From Lotus japonicus (Eukaryota > Streptophyta > Magnoliopsida > Fabales > Fabaceae), in the NCBI RefSeq assembly GCF_012489685.1, contig NC_080046.1, positions 30,123,881-30,187,880 on the forward strand: a stretch of DNA of 64,000 nucleotides. The letters are read 5' to 3'. Position 1 is the first letter of the stretch, and the number at the start of each line of letters is the position of its first letter. A program made the translations under genes and the position numbers. The notes beneath the pieces were generated by a model. That model saw nothing but the letters and a program-made list of their open reading frames with translations. It was not told where the DNA came from and did no database searches. Shown piece after piece: positions 43,920 through 54,400 of the stretch.

Positions 43920-46136
43920 CATTAGCTTAATTCTCAAATTCAAATCCAAGAGTTTAATGTCGACCTTACGACATAAACTCCAACAACAAGAGTACCAAAG
44001 TACTCAGTGACTTCCTCTCGTCACCGTGGCTCACCCCCGTGGTGTCCAACGATTCTCAAGAACTCACGACAATGTCGACTTTTCCCCGTCTTTCGCAATC
44101 ATTTTCCCGTTTAGATTCCCTATGGTTTATTCGTTAATGAAAACGTTTCGAATTGAATTAGTCAAGTTATGAGTTTAAGTCTTGAGGACTAAGTTCTCTA
44201 AGGTCTCTAGTTTCCAAAATTCTATTCATTCTAAGTTTGCCAAAATCCCACCAAATGTAATCCCGGGGAAAGTCTAAGTATACAAACGATAGATAAGTCT
44301 CAAACCTCGGGTTTGGACTTGCCTAGGGTTGTTCATCCAACCTGAAAGATCAAAAGGAATCAATTCAGTGAGTCTTCGCTCCGAAATCGCGTCAAGGCGC
44401 ACAATTTAATACAACATCAATATCATAAGTTATGGAAACAACATAACAATAATTCATCATCATAACCAATATCAAAGTAATACACAAGTCGAATTTATCG
44501 ACGCCTATCATGCAATCTTAGCTAATAGGTAAGTTGCCCTAACCTCGAGTTGCTCCAGCCTTGCGGTATAAGTTTTCCTCACAATGTAGCTCCGTAGTAC
44601 CCAAAGTTCCTTCAACTGAACCTTGGAGAAAACAAAGCAGAAATCAAAACAAAATCGATTAGCTCGATCACAACACAGCTAATTAACGATAGACAAAGCG
44701 TTTGAAGCTTTAGAGTACAACAATCGAGCACGAGAGGACGAGTTATCGCGAAAAACGAATTCCCCCCACCCCCCTCTCCCCTTAAAACATGCTCTCGGCC
44801 ACTTAGGAGAAAAGGGTTCCAGCGCTTTTTCTTCGATCTAATTTAATTCCTAGGTAGTTTTAGGGTAAAACTAAGGTAAAGAAACTGTCGGAAGATTTTT
44901 AGAACGACCAGGTCGAATTACGACTAGTTAGGGGCATTTTGGTCCAAAATTAAAGCTCAGAAACTCAAAGGTAAAACTTCGGAAAAAAAATTTGAGGGGG
45001 TTGTTCCCAACGTCATTTGTAACAACTAATCCTAAAGGCACTAAGTCGGATTGTGGCTTTTCGACGATAAAGTTTCAATATGTGTGCAAAAGGGTTTTTA
45101 TACAGTTTTTCAGATCCTCGGCGACTCGATCGAAATCGGCGCACAACGGCGAGCGTTCTAGGTTGTTGGGTAAGTATAGAAGGTAGTTCAAAAGAAAAAT
45201 CGGGAAAATCGGACAGTTTTACGAAAAGCTCGAAACTTTGAGCTCAGAAAGAGATCAAGAAACGCGATAAAAAGAATGATCAGAAGTAAGAATCAAGTAG
45301 ATTACCTCTGTGCCGTGAAATAGAGACAAACAGCTCGAAGATCGGTCAAGAAACGACGAAGTTCTTCTCCTCTCCTTTCCTTCCTAAACTCGCGGCCTCA
45401 AGTTGGTGGAATGGTGAGATATTTTGTGATTTTTCACTATTTATAGGAGAGTGAAATCGCGGGAAAATGAATATTTCGCGATTCCGATTTTTGCAGCACG
45501 TTCATCGGTGAATTCTAAGCGAGATTCTGGCGACAGAATTCCAGAACTCAAAACAAGTCTCTTGAATTTGAGAAAAACGATCCAAAAGCGGTGTAAGTTA
45601 ATTTGCCCCGAAAAACTACTTTTTGCTGTGAAAGTCGGATGACAAAACTTCGTTCTGAAGAAAGATTGGAAACGTCGAAAGAAATCTGGCAGCGAGGATG
45701 GAAACTTTGTTAGAAGCTCCGAATAGAAAAAGTCTTCATTCAGCGTCGGAATTTAGAGTTTTTAAAGAAAAGAATTTAGCGTCGTCGGACTTCCGTGAAG
45801 TGAAACCTATCGTACGTACAGTCCAGGGTTCCGAAATGAAACACTGGTCGAAGGAAAAATAAAGAGAACTTCTTATTTTTCCAAGGATTCGGAATTTCGC
45901 TTAAACATTGCTTTAAGAGCGGAATTAGCCTATTCTTGACACTCTCGCCATAAGGCGGGTGTGCAGACAACTCGCACTAACTCCTAAAACGACTATGGTA
46001 CTATCCTCAAGCAATTCCTGAACTTTCTTCTTCATTAAACTTTCCCAAACGGTAAACTCCTGTCACACTTACACCGGTCCTACGCGTGAGACGAAAATTA
46101 AACATTAAATCCAATTCTGCAAATCCGGGTCTTACA
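43920..46136 (-). repeat. S4: chromovirus LTR fragment
   Basis: Minus orientation, TGTAAGACCCGG at 46136, running to a truncated end at 43920. It shares blocks with S2 and E1: GAATAGAAAAAGTCTTCAT, CTCAAGCAATTCCTGAACTT, TGAAGAAAGATTGGAAA. No ORF is credible. With T2 it replaces the interior of C, so several events occurred here. Confidence 0.8.
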
Positions 46137-46151
46137 GTAATCAGAAGTTAC

Positions 46152-46163
46152 GCTCTGATACCA
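46152..46163 (-). promoter_or_regulatory. C primer binding site (tRNA-iMet)
   Basis: TGGTATCAGAGC on the minus strand, two bases after the C 5' LTR terminus (ACCTTCA). Confidence 0.9.
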
Positions 46164-46165
46164 AT

Positions 46166-47382
46166 TGAAGGTATGAAAAACACTAGAAAGGTGGGGGGGG
46201 GGGTTTGAATAGGGTTTTTAGCTTTTAGAAATTTTCCTCTAAGATTAAGGATAATCTTTTCGGACTAAGGATCACAAAGTAAGAGATAAGGGAAGGAGAA
46301 AAGAACACAATGATTTTATCCTGGTTCACTTGATAAATTACTCAAGCTACTCCAGCCCACCCGTATAGGTGATTTCGTCCTTCTTAGAATGAAGGCAATT
46401 CACTATTCAATGATTGTTACAACTGCACTAGCAACCTTGCTCAGTGACTAACAATACAATGAACTAGCAGCACTAAGACAACCTTGCCTTAGTCTACTCA
46501 AGAATACTGACCTCACTGGTCTCTCAAGGAACTACAAACAAAGTTTGTGAAAGAGTTTGGTTTACAAAGAGATGCTTCTAAACAAGCAGAAGTAAACACA
46601 ATAAGAACAATGAAGAAATATTGCTAAGGTATTCGCTTAAAGTATTTCATGTGTATGCACAAAGTTTTCTTAGCTGATTTCTTCTATCTTCAGCCTTTAA
46701 ATACTCCAAGGTTTAGAGCGTGTATCCGTTGGATGAATCTGTCTGTTGGAGGGCAGTTCTGGAATTTCCAGAGCCTGTTGTGGCTGAACGTCGTAGGTAA
46801 GGCAGTAAGAATAGTACATATGCTTTTGTACGAATGACAATGACATTGGCTTAGCCTAGTTGACTCTTGATCTTGGGCGTCGCTTCTTGTTGGAACTTGT
46901 GAAGCTTGTGTGATCAGAGTCAGAGCGAAGCTTGGATCTTCAGATTATCAAAACTTCTGCTTCTAGACCGTTCATCAGAACATCTGGCCTTCAGAGCATG
47001 AAGTGCTTCTGGTCTTGAGAGCCAGCTTACTCTAGGACTTCAGAGCTTCCAAGTCTTCAGCTTCTGGACTGTTCCTCAGAACATCTGGTCTTCAGAACTT
47101 CAGAGCTTGGATCTTTTAGAGTCCACATCAGAGCTTTAATCTTCAGAGCATCTGAAGCGTTTGCTACCGTTCAGAAGAACGTAGTCAATTGCAGAAGCGT
47201 TGAGCTGGTTACTCTTGGTCTTCAACATCTGAATAGTGTATCGTCTTTGAATCAGAGTCAGAGCCTGTTTGTCACAACTTAAAAAGACAAACGTTAGAGT
47301 ACCTCAATTGTTCATACATAATAATAAACTTGTTATTATCAAAACATAGAGTTGTACCACCTGACCAAATCTTGGTCTTACA
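46166..47382 (-). repeat. C 5' LTR (1,217 bp)
   Basis: Complete LTR of the B family: TGTAAGACCAAG at 47382, ACCTTCA at 46166. The U3 is dense in TCTGAAG/CTTCAGA words (46900-47260); a TATTTAAAGG box lies near 46694-46703. Confidence 0.9.
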
Positions 47383-47387
47383 GCCTT

Positions 47388-47914
47388 GTGTGGCCCTATA
47401 ACTACTACATTTGCTCCTGGTCTGTAATAAGTCTGATTGTGGATTTGTGCACTTGGATTCTCTGTTCTGGCTGTTATATGATAGTATGACTTTTCTTCAT
47501 TGAGCCTTTGCCAAATTGTGCTAATAAGGGGGAGTAATGGTTACTTTGCTAGCATGTATGCAGTAAGTATAGCAGTAGTTCTTGATGTTGTTCTTGATGT
47601 GTACTCAGTATACCTACTGTGCAGTGAAGGCTGATGTGATGTTACCTTTCTGCTGTGTTGTACTCTGTTAGTTTGTGATACTGCACTTGGGTGATGGCTG
47701 ATGTGATGTTACCTTTCTGCTGTGCTGTACTCTGTTAGTTTGTGATACTGCACTTGGGTGATCGTAGATCATAGCTGTTGATAATAGTTATGTTGTTGGA
47801 AGTGTTTTAAGCTACCTTGATATGGTCTAATTCACTCTTCTCTGGTATTTCAAGCCGATTAGTTGGTTTCTGAAGAGGTTTTATGGTAGTGTAGTATATT
47901 AGCTAAAATTTGAC
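47388..47914 (+). other. A 3' non-coding region
   Basis: Spacer between the envelope-like ORF and the 3' LTR. Contains an internal purine tract AAGGGGGAGTAATGG at about 47525-47539 and a 67-bp tandem duplication. No ORF of note. Confidence 0.6.
47629..47764 (+). repeat. 67-bp tandem duplication
   Basis: Two copies of a unit starting GGCTGATGTGATGTTACC, at 47629 and 47696, nearly identical (TGTGTTG against TGTGCTG). Confidence 0.88.
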
Positions 47915-47926
47915 AAAGGGGAAGAT
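47915..47926 (+). promoter_or_regulatory. A polypurine tract
   Basis: AAAGGGGAAGAT directly before TGTTGTTC of the 3' LTR. A' has the equivalent AAATGGGGAGAT. Confidence 0.8.
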
Positions 47927-48805
47927 TGTTGTTCATTTGTTTGGTTGTCTGCATTTTAGCTAAGTATGTGTGTGCCAACTTGTCGGACTCGATGTTATAA
48001 CATCTTGCCTATGACATCTGTTCTGGAGTATCTGCTGTTAGTTGGTTTTTCAGCTATCTGTGAAGCTTCGTATTCAAGTTAGGTTTTTGCTGGAAGCTTC
48101 TGTGCGCCGTCAAGAAATATCTGTGGTGTATTTAAACCCGGTTCAAGGGGGTTTAATGTGAAGATATTTATGGATGTTTGAATCTGCTTAATTATTGATT
48201 GGTCAAGGATCCTCTGCAGATTTGTTACTTAGTTGTTTTTCTTTTAACAACTTCCTGATTTGTGTATGGACCGTGTGCTCTTTCAAGCCCAATGAAGACA
48301 AGGCCTGGAAGACTCAAGCCTAGTCTCGTTGTAGAGAATATATCATTATATTAGGGTTTTCATCGGGTTCATACTGTTTGTACTCTTAGCAGCTTTATGC
48401 CATTGTTGTGAGCTAAGGGTGAGTGTTTACTGTGTGATCTTGAGATATGTCTTTGTAACTCATATTTGAGTTCAATCACGGTGGCAGTGATTGTGAGAGA
48501 GTGAGAGGGAGTTCTCATACTTAGGGGGAGACCTAAGTAATATTCCACGGGTAGAGATAGGTAGAAAAGGTAGTTGAACTGGGGCAGTTCCTGTGAAACC
48601 TTTTATGTACAATTTCTCTATAATAGTGGATTATCTCTCTTGGGTGAAAACCCTCAAGACGTAGGTGATATTGCACCGAACTGGGTTAACAATCTTCTAT
48701 GTCTATTTACTGTTTTTCAGTTGTTTATCTTGTTGCATCGTTTGCTGGGTTAGTCATATTGTTGTACAAGATGTCTTAGACATCTGGTAGAACATCCGTG
48801 CTACA
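47927..48805 (+). repeat. A 3' LTR (879 bp)
   Basis: TGTTGTTCATTTG to ATCCGTGCTACA. TATTTAAA at 48129-48136. The first 213 bp match the 5' remnant; a diverged copy in opposite orientation lies at 50095-50936 (A'). Confidence 0.85.
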
Positions 48806-50094
48806 CTTGCCAGAATTTCAATTGGTAATTTTGTAGTTTTATAAGGACCTTTCTTGAATTTTAAGTAAGTTTAGGGGTTTCATGGAATTTCCACTTGATT
48901 TAAGGATCACTTTGCTAATAGTCTTTTGAGTTATTTGATATTTTTCCCAAGCTTTATTTCCAAGTAATCAGGTGATAACTGCTGAAGGAGGAAGGCCAAG
49001 GAGCTTGGAGAGTTGATGGAAGCAATAAAGTGGAGTTAAAGTGGCTTTTAAGCGTGCCACTGGCGCTCAAGCGCTCCTGAGCGCCAGCCCTCCAGTAACT
49101 TTGGAGGTTGAAGCTTTTGGATGGGCGCTCAAGCGCCCCTGTGCGGCGCTTGAGCACCTTGGCTCGACTATTTTGCCTATAAATAAGGCTTTTGTCATTT
49201 TCTTTTGGACCTTTGATCATTTTCTTAAAATTTTACCAAGTTTAGAAGCTGGGGAAGAACTATGGGGCTTGTGAGAGGCTTCCACTTTGTATTTTCTCAG
49301 GTCATTTTACATTTCATTGTATGGATTTCCTAGCCATGAGTGGCTAGACTCTCTTTTGCTTTGGGTTTTAAGTGATTCGATGAAAATTTAGTTGTTAAAT
49401 CCTATCTCTATGCATGAATTCTTGATTCTACCTTGTATTTCAATTCTAATATGCATGCTTAGCTTGAGTGCACACTTGCTATAGGCTAGACTATAATCAT
49501 AACTGAAGTTTGTTGTAGTTTAGGGACATGAATTAAAATTAACCCTTCTATGCTTGCTACTAGGAATAGAGGAAGGGTTGAGTTTTGTTGGCCTGAATTT
49601 GTTTGCTATAAACCTCAAATGAATGATTAAGTACACAAGGAATTGGGCTTAACTTTTAGTTTGAGAGAATTGCTTATGTGAGGAACCAATAAGTAATTAT
49701 TTAGGCTAGAGCAACAAGGAATGAATCAAGGTTTAACATGCATAGGATAGGAAGACTAAAGTGCATTAGATGATTGATAACCCAAAGCATTTTAATCAAT
49801 TGACATTTTCAACATTTTCACTATTGCTCTTTTGCAATTTCTTTGTCACCAACAACTAAACTCAATTTCAAAATTTTATTGCTTTCAAAACTCACAAGCT
49901 TTGAGCTTAAACCCACAATTCCCACTCACAATCCATGTGGTTCAAAATTTTAAGAACCCGGAGGTATGTGTACACTTGCAGATTGACCAACAAGTTTTTG
50001 ACGTCGTTGCCGGGGATTGTTTGTGGTTTTCGGTTTAGGTAAAGAGTTTGTAGTTTTTCTTAAACATTGAGAAATTCTAGTTCCACTAGGAAAA
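48806..50094 (+). mobile_element. T1: Athila-type LTR and start of internal region
   Basis: An LTR-like stretch with GC-rich inverted words (GGCGCTCAAGCGC, GAGCGCC) at 49065-49160, then TATAAATAAGG near 49180. Its end is fixed by a tRNA-Asp-type primer site at 49999. About 77 bases of internal DNA follow (GTTTGTGGTTTTCGGTTTAGG) before A' interrupts at 50095. No coding part is present. Its left end is unclear, because A abuts it. Confidence 0.65.
49999..50017 (+). promoter_or_regulatory. T1 primer binding site (tRNA-Asp type)
   Basis: TGACGTCGTTGCCGGGGAT differs from the usual Athila site TGGCGCCGTTGCCGGGGAT by two transitions. Confidence 0.75.
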
Positions 50095-50936
50095 TGTCGT
50101 ACGCGATGTCATGACAATCGATTATAACAACAGTAACTCAGAACCAATAAACACACAAACACAAAAGTAATCAAGACACAAGAATTGGTAACCCAGTTCG
50201 GTGAAACTTCACCTATGTCTGGAGGGCTTTGCCCAAAGAAAGGAAATCCACTATCTCAAGATTCAGAAACTACAGACACACATGAACACAACAAGTTCAT
50301 TGTTCTTTTCCTAATCTACCCAGTGTATTTCTACTTAGTATCTCAATCTAAGTATGAGAGCCCCTCTCACTTTCTCTCAATCACTGCCACAGTGATTGGT
50401 GAAAACAAATAACAAAAGTGTTTGAACAATCAAACTCAACACAGAACACAGTCTTGCCTTATAGAATTAGAGAGCAAGACCAGTTCACAAAAACACAAGA
50501 ACAAAGTACAACTCACAACCCTAAAACACTTGATTCTCAATCTCAACTTCCGTGTCTTCACGTTTTAGGTCTTTGTTCTTTATATACTTCAGCAGAGGCG
50601 ACACTAGGGTTGGCTGGGCTGAAGAACATGATTGATCCACACAAATTCAAACGCAATCTTCCAAGATATGATTTGCGTAACAACCAAGTAAAAAATAGAA
50701 ACAAATCTTCAATCATAGATTTATTCCAATAATAAACAACCCGCAAACAACTCCCTTTAATCAGTTACTTGACCCTCAAGTAACAACAAAACAAATCTTT
50801 AAACAGATAGCTAAAGGGACCCACTTTGCACCCCAGCCAGTGGATGGATGTCCTGGCTTCTCAGAATCAGATGTTACGACATCTGCTTCGACATCAGGTT
50901 GTTTTTAACAAAATGCAAGACAACAAAGGAACAACA
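50095..50936 (-). repeat. A' 3' LTR (842 bp)
   Basis: TGTTGTTCCTTTG at 50936, ending ATCGCGTACGACA at 50095. TATATAAA at 50579-50586 (minus). CACCGAACTGGGTTA and similar words are shared with the A LTR. The purine tract AAATGGGGAGAT abuts at 50937-50948. Confidence 0.85.
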
Positions 50937-50948
50937 ATCTCCCCATTT

Positions 50949-51449
50949 GTCAAATTTTGTCTAAAAACAACTTCACAACCAGAGAGGGCAAAAAACACAA
51001 AGAGTTAGCAGCGGAAAACACTCCCCCCAAAACAATGCATCTTCACAAGCAAACATAGTGGAACTTCCCCTCAAATGAAGCACCCATACACATAAATAAA
51101 CTACTTGAAGTAAGTATAGAAACCATAGACATAGCAGCACACATTCTCTAAAAACCACGCCAAACCAGAAAAACCAACCAGTAGAATCTTGAACAAACTT
51201 GAACCGCACAGCTTGAAGAAAACAAGTCTTGGAATAAGTCTTCTAATTATTACAGACCAAGAGCAAAAAGAGAAACAAACACAGTCTTCAACTTCAACAA
51301 CAATCAAAGTCTTCAAAGCTTTAAACTACTCCCCCTTTTTAGCATAAATTTGGCAAAGGTTGCAAATGAAACATAGCCAACACAAAACAAACTAGCAAGA
51401 GTACTAGGAATACAAATTAAACTTCAGATGAAGACTCCTCTTCTGCAGC
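50949..51449 (-). other. A' 3' non-coding region
   Basis: Spacer between the envelope-like stop and the 3' LTR. An internal purine tract TAAAAAGGGGGAGTAG lies at about 51326-51341, as in A. No ORF of note; no counterpart of the B antisense ORF was seen. Confidence 0.6.
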
Positions 51450-54400
51450 TTATTCAGATCTTTCCTCCTCTGCAGCAACACCTCTAGGCTCACCCTCGTG
51501 ACATGCCTCCTCTTTGAGCTTGAAAACCAAAGCATCCACCTTCTGCTTCCTCTCAGTAGTAATCTTGATAGACTCCTGCAGCTCCTTTGAGAGATCCTTC
51601 AACTCAGCAATAACACTTTTAGTTCCAGAAGCAGACATAGAGACAGGAATTGATGTCCTGCGAGATGGCATATCAATGTCCAGGACATGAGGATCCAGGA
51701 ACAACCGATGATCCAAGGTGATGGGGGCACCCTTGAAGACAGCTACATCATCCATTGTGAGTATAACAGGATGCTGCTTCAGGATGATTGCAGTAAGAAG
51801 AGAAGGGAAAGAAATGGGCAGCTTCACAACACAAGTCTCTGCATGTTTCAAGGTTTGAGCAAACACCAAGGAGCCAAAATCAAAGGGAATCTCAGTCCCA
51901 ATCCTGTAGATTAGTTTGGCCAGAATAGCAGAGATAGCAGAGGTATGATGAGAGGGAATCCAATTCACCACTCCAATCCTATTGAGGATAGCATACTTCA
52001 CACTCAGGAACCCAATAGACAAAAGCTTCTTAGTAGGCCATTTTTCCACTTGCCCAGCAGTAAGTTCCTTGGCAACCAAGTCCAAGGACAGTTCTTCTTC
52101 TACAAACTCCACAGCACTTCTCCCAAGTGCTTGGTTGATCACAGCAGGAGAGAAGGTTACACACCTTCCTCGTACATAAACCTTCCTGAACTCAGCACAT
52201 CCAGGAATGCCAACATCATCTGTTAAATTCACTAAGAACTCCTTCACTAGCTTCTCATAACATTTTCCAATACCCAGAACTGTCTTCCTCAGACCTTCCC
52301 TGTCAAGTAGAGCAGCAATCTCCTTACATTCAAGCACATCTATGCCAATCTCCCTTTCCTTTGCAATCCGGCGACGACAAACGTACTTCCACTTGAGTAC
52401 ATTCTCAGCAGCATGAAAAGAAACATTATCAATAGGAAAAGAAGGAACATCAGAAGGAATACGCTTACCAGTGAATTTCTTCTTCTCAGAAGTCCGAATG
52501 TCCTGGACATCGGCTTCAGCATCAGACTCAGATTCCAGATCAACCCTTGGAATCTTTTTCTTCTTCTCAACAGTCTTCTTCACCTTCTTGTGAGAGGACT
52601 CCAAGACCTTTTGGTTACCAGTGCTTTTCTTATTCACATGCCTTGAAGAATGAGTGGCAGTAGTGGATTTGGCCTTCTTCTGAGAAACAGAGGGGGTTTC
52701 ATCAACAGGAACCCTTCTTCTCATCTTTGTAACACCCTGATTTCGGTGGCGTCACTTTAGTAACCAAAAATAAACTTAATGCGGAAAAACGTGAATATTT
52801 TTTTTTTTGATAATAACTAAGACAAGACTGAATTAAATAAAACCCAACAATAACATTAATCAGAACTAATATACAATATATAAACAGCCCCGCTGTAGTA
52901 GTAACCTCGTCACGAGTAAACCTCCAGTGACGGAAAGAAAAGTGTAACGCCTGAAGGCAAAAGGTACAATCCACAAGAAAGGTCAAGTGTCCGCAAACAC
53001 CATCCCTCAAAACTGAGAATAAGCTGGCCCATCGGCCTGAAGCAAGACCTCCTAAGTCCAACCAACTCTCTGTGATTCCCGTAAAGAAACCACACAAAAA
53101 GCTATAGGTGGGAAACTACCCTGTCCCCAAAGAAAACAAATGATGTTCAGAGCTAAGACTCTACTCCTACACTAATCCCATCTCGAGGAGCTCACACCAG
53201 CACTAAAACCTACATGCTAGCATGATCGTCGCCCGAATCTGAATTCAGAACGACCTAGTCTAAGTACACCATCCGTCCTCCTCTCGCTACCGCGATGCGC
53301 TCCTGTTCCAGCATCTCAACTCTAGTTCCCCCCGAAGGGTGAACCATCATGATCTAGACCGTCGTGGACATCTGACAAAGGGCGTTTGTCCGCCAAAGCA
53401 CACACAGAAGACGCGAGGGTCAACTCCAAAGAATTATGTAAATAATAACATCGATAGATACAGATAATAGAATAGCCACTTAGGCTTATAGCTAGGGATA
53501 TTACTCCTAGGGTTGCATGTTCCATAATAACATAAACGCAATAATAGCAGATAGCATGTTCCAAATAGGTTTAACAATTACCAATCACACTCAACAACTA
53601 AATTAGTATGCATGTTGCATGATATGTATGCAGGTTAACCCAGTCAACCACATGCATTCCGGAAAGGGATGGACATCAAACGGATCAGCCCTAACACCAG
53701 CCACGGTGGAACCATTTCGGCCCGCGTGCCTCTTACACCACACAAAGGTAGCCAGATCAGCAGTAAACCCGTAGGTCTGCCATTTCGGTCTGCTACAAGA
53801 GACGTCTATAAACGCTCTTTCACGGCATTCCGGGTCTTATGACCATTTTGGAAACCGACGAGGTCCAGAGTACGTCCTGTGTTAATACCTCATTAATGTT
53901 GCATGAATGCAAGATGATTAGTCAATCAACGTCTCCGATCTCACTCGACACGTCGCCACGTGTTCTAGCTAAATTAATGTCTCTAAAAGCTTACCCTAAG
54001 GTAAAGTCGATTCTGCGACAAAAGACACACTTCACAACAACACATAGCTGCTCCAACAGCACAACAACAAATGCTGCTCCAATAGCACAACAACAAACGC
54101 TGCTCCAACAGCACAACAAACAAACGCTGCTCCAACAGCACAACAACAAGCGCTGCTCCAACAGCACGACAACAAACACTGCTCCAACAGCACAACAAAC
54201 AAACGCTGCTCCAACAGCACAACAACAAACGCTACACTTGGATCCGACGACACTCCTCGTTTTTCCAAAACTATGATTTGACTTCCAATGCCTTCCTTCG
54301 AGGTTGTTATCATTACTTAAAGATTTTGAGGTTATTTAAGGTCTTATGAATTTTTCTTTATAAAATAGATTCCATTTTGTCTTATCGCAAGTCTTATACA

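Larger units (their letters stand above)
42420..47382 (-). mobile_element. C: copia element (B family), interior replaced by other LTR pieces
   Basis: TSD GCCTT at 42415-42419 and 47383-47387. In element orientation: 5' LTR 47382-46166, primer site 46163-46152, about 15 bases of leader, then foreign sequence S4 and T2, then part of the 3' LTR (42961-42420). No gag or pol is left. It lies just after the A envelope-like ORF, before the A 3' LTR. Confidence 0.88.
17869..48805 (+). mobile_element. A: SIRE-type Ty1/copia element with envelope-like ORF, expanded by nested insertions
   Basis: Pieces in order: 5' LTR remnant (17869-18081), integrase start (18094-18404), [G], integrase and RT (30118-31897), [B], RT end and RNase H (39489-40130), envelope-like ORF (40310-42379), [C], spacer, polypurine tract and 3' LTR (47927-48805). 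The copia domain order and an extra ORF after pol fit the SIRE/Maximus lineage. Gag, protease and most of the 5' LTR are deleted between 18081 and 18094. The flanks TTTGG (17864-17868) and CTTGC (48806-48810) share only the central TTG, so a target duplication is not confirmed. A' (50095-59561) is the same family in opposite orientation. Confidence 0.88.

Noticed and set aside
17864..48810. Target-site duplication for element A (TTTGG against CTTGC)
   Set aside because: Only the middle three of five bases agree, which is too weak.
50418..50732. 104-codon plus-strand ORF in the A' LTR
   Set aside because: It is antisense to the LTR, without domain or counterpart in the A LTR.
54046..54236. 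CRISPR-like array or Cys-rich protein frame
   Set aside because: The intervals between cores are the same short A/C-rich tail, so it is a minisatellite; the Cys/Trp frames follow from the repeat.
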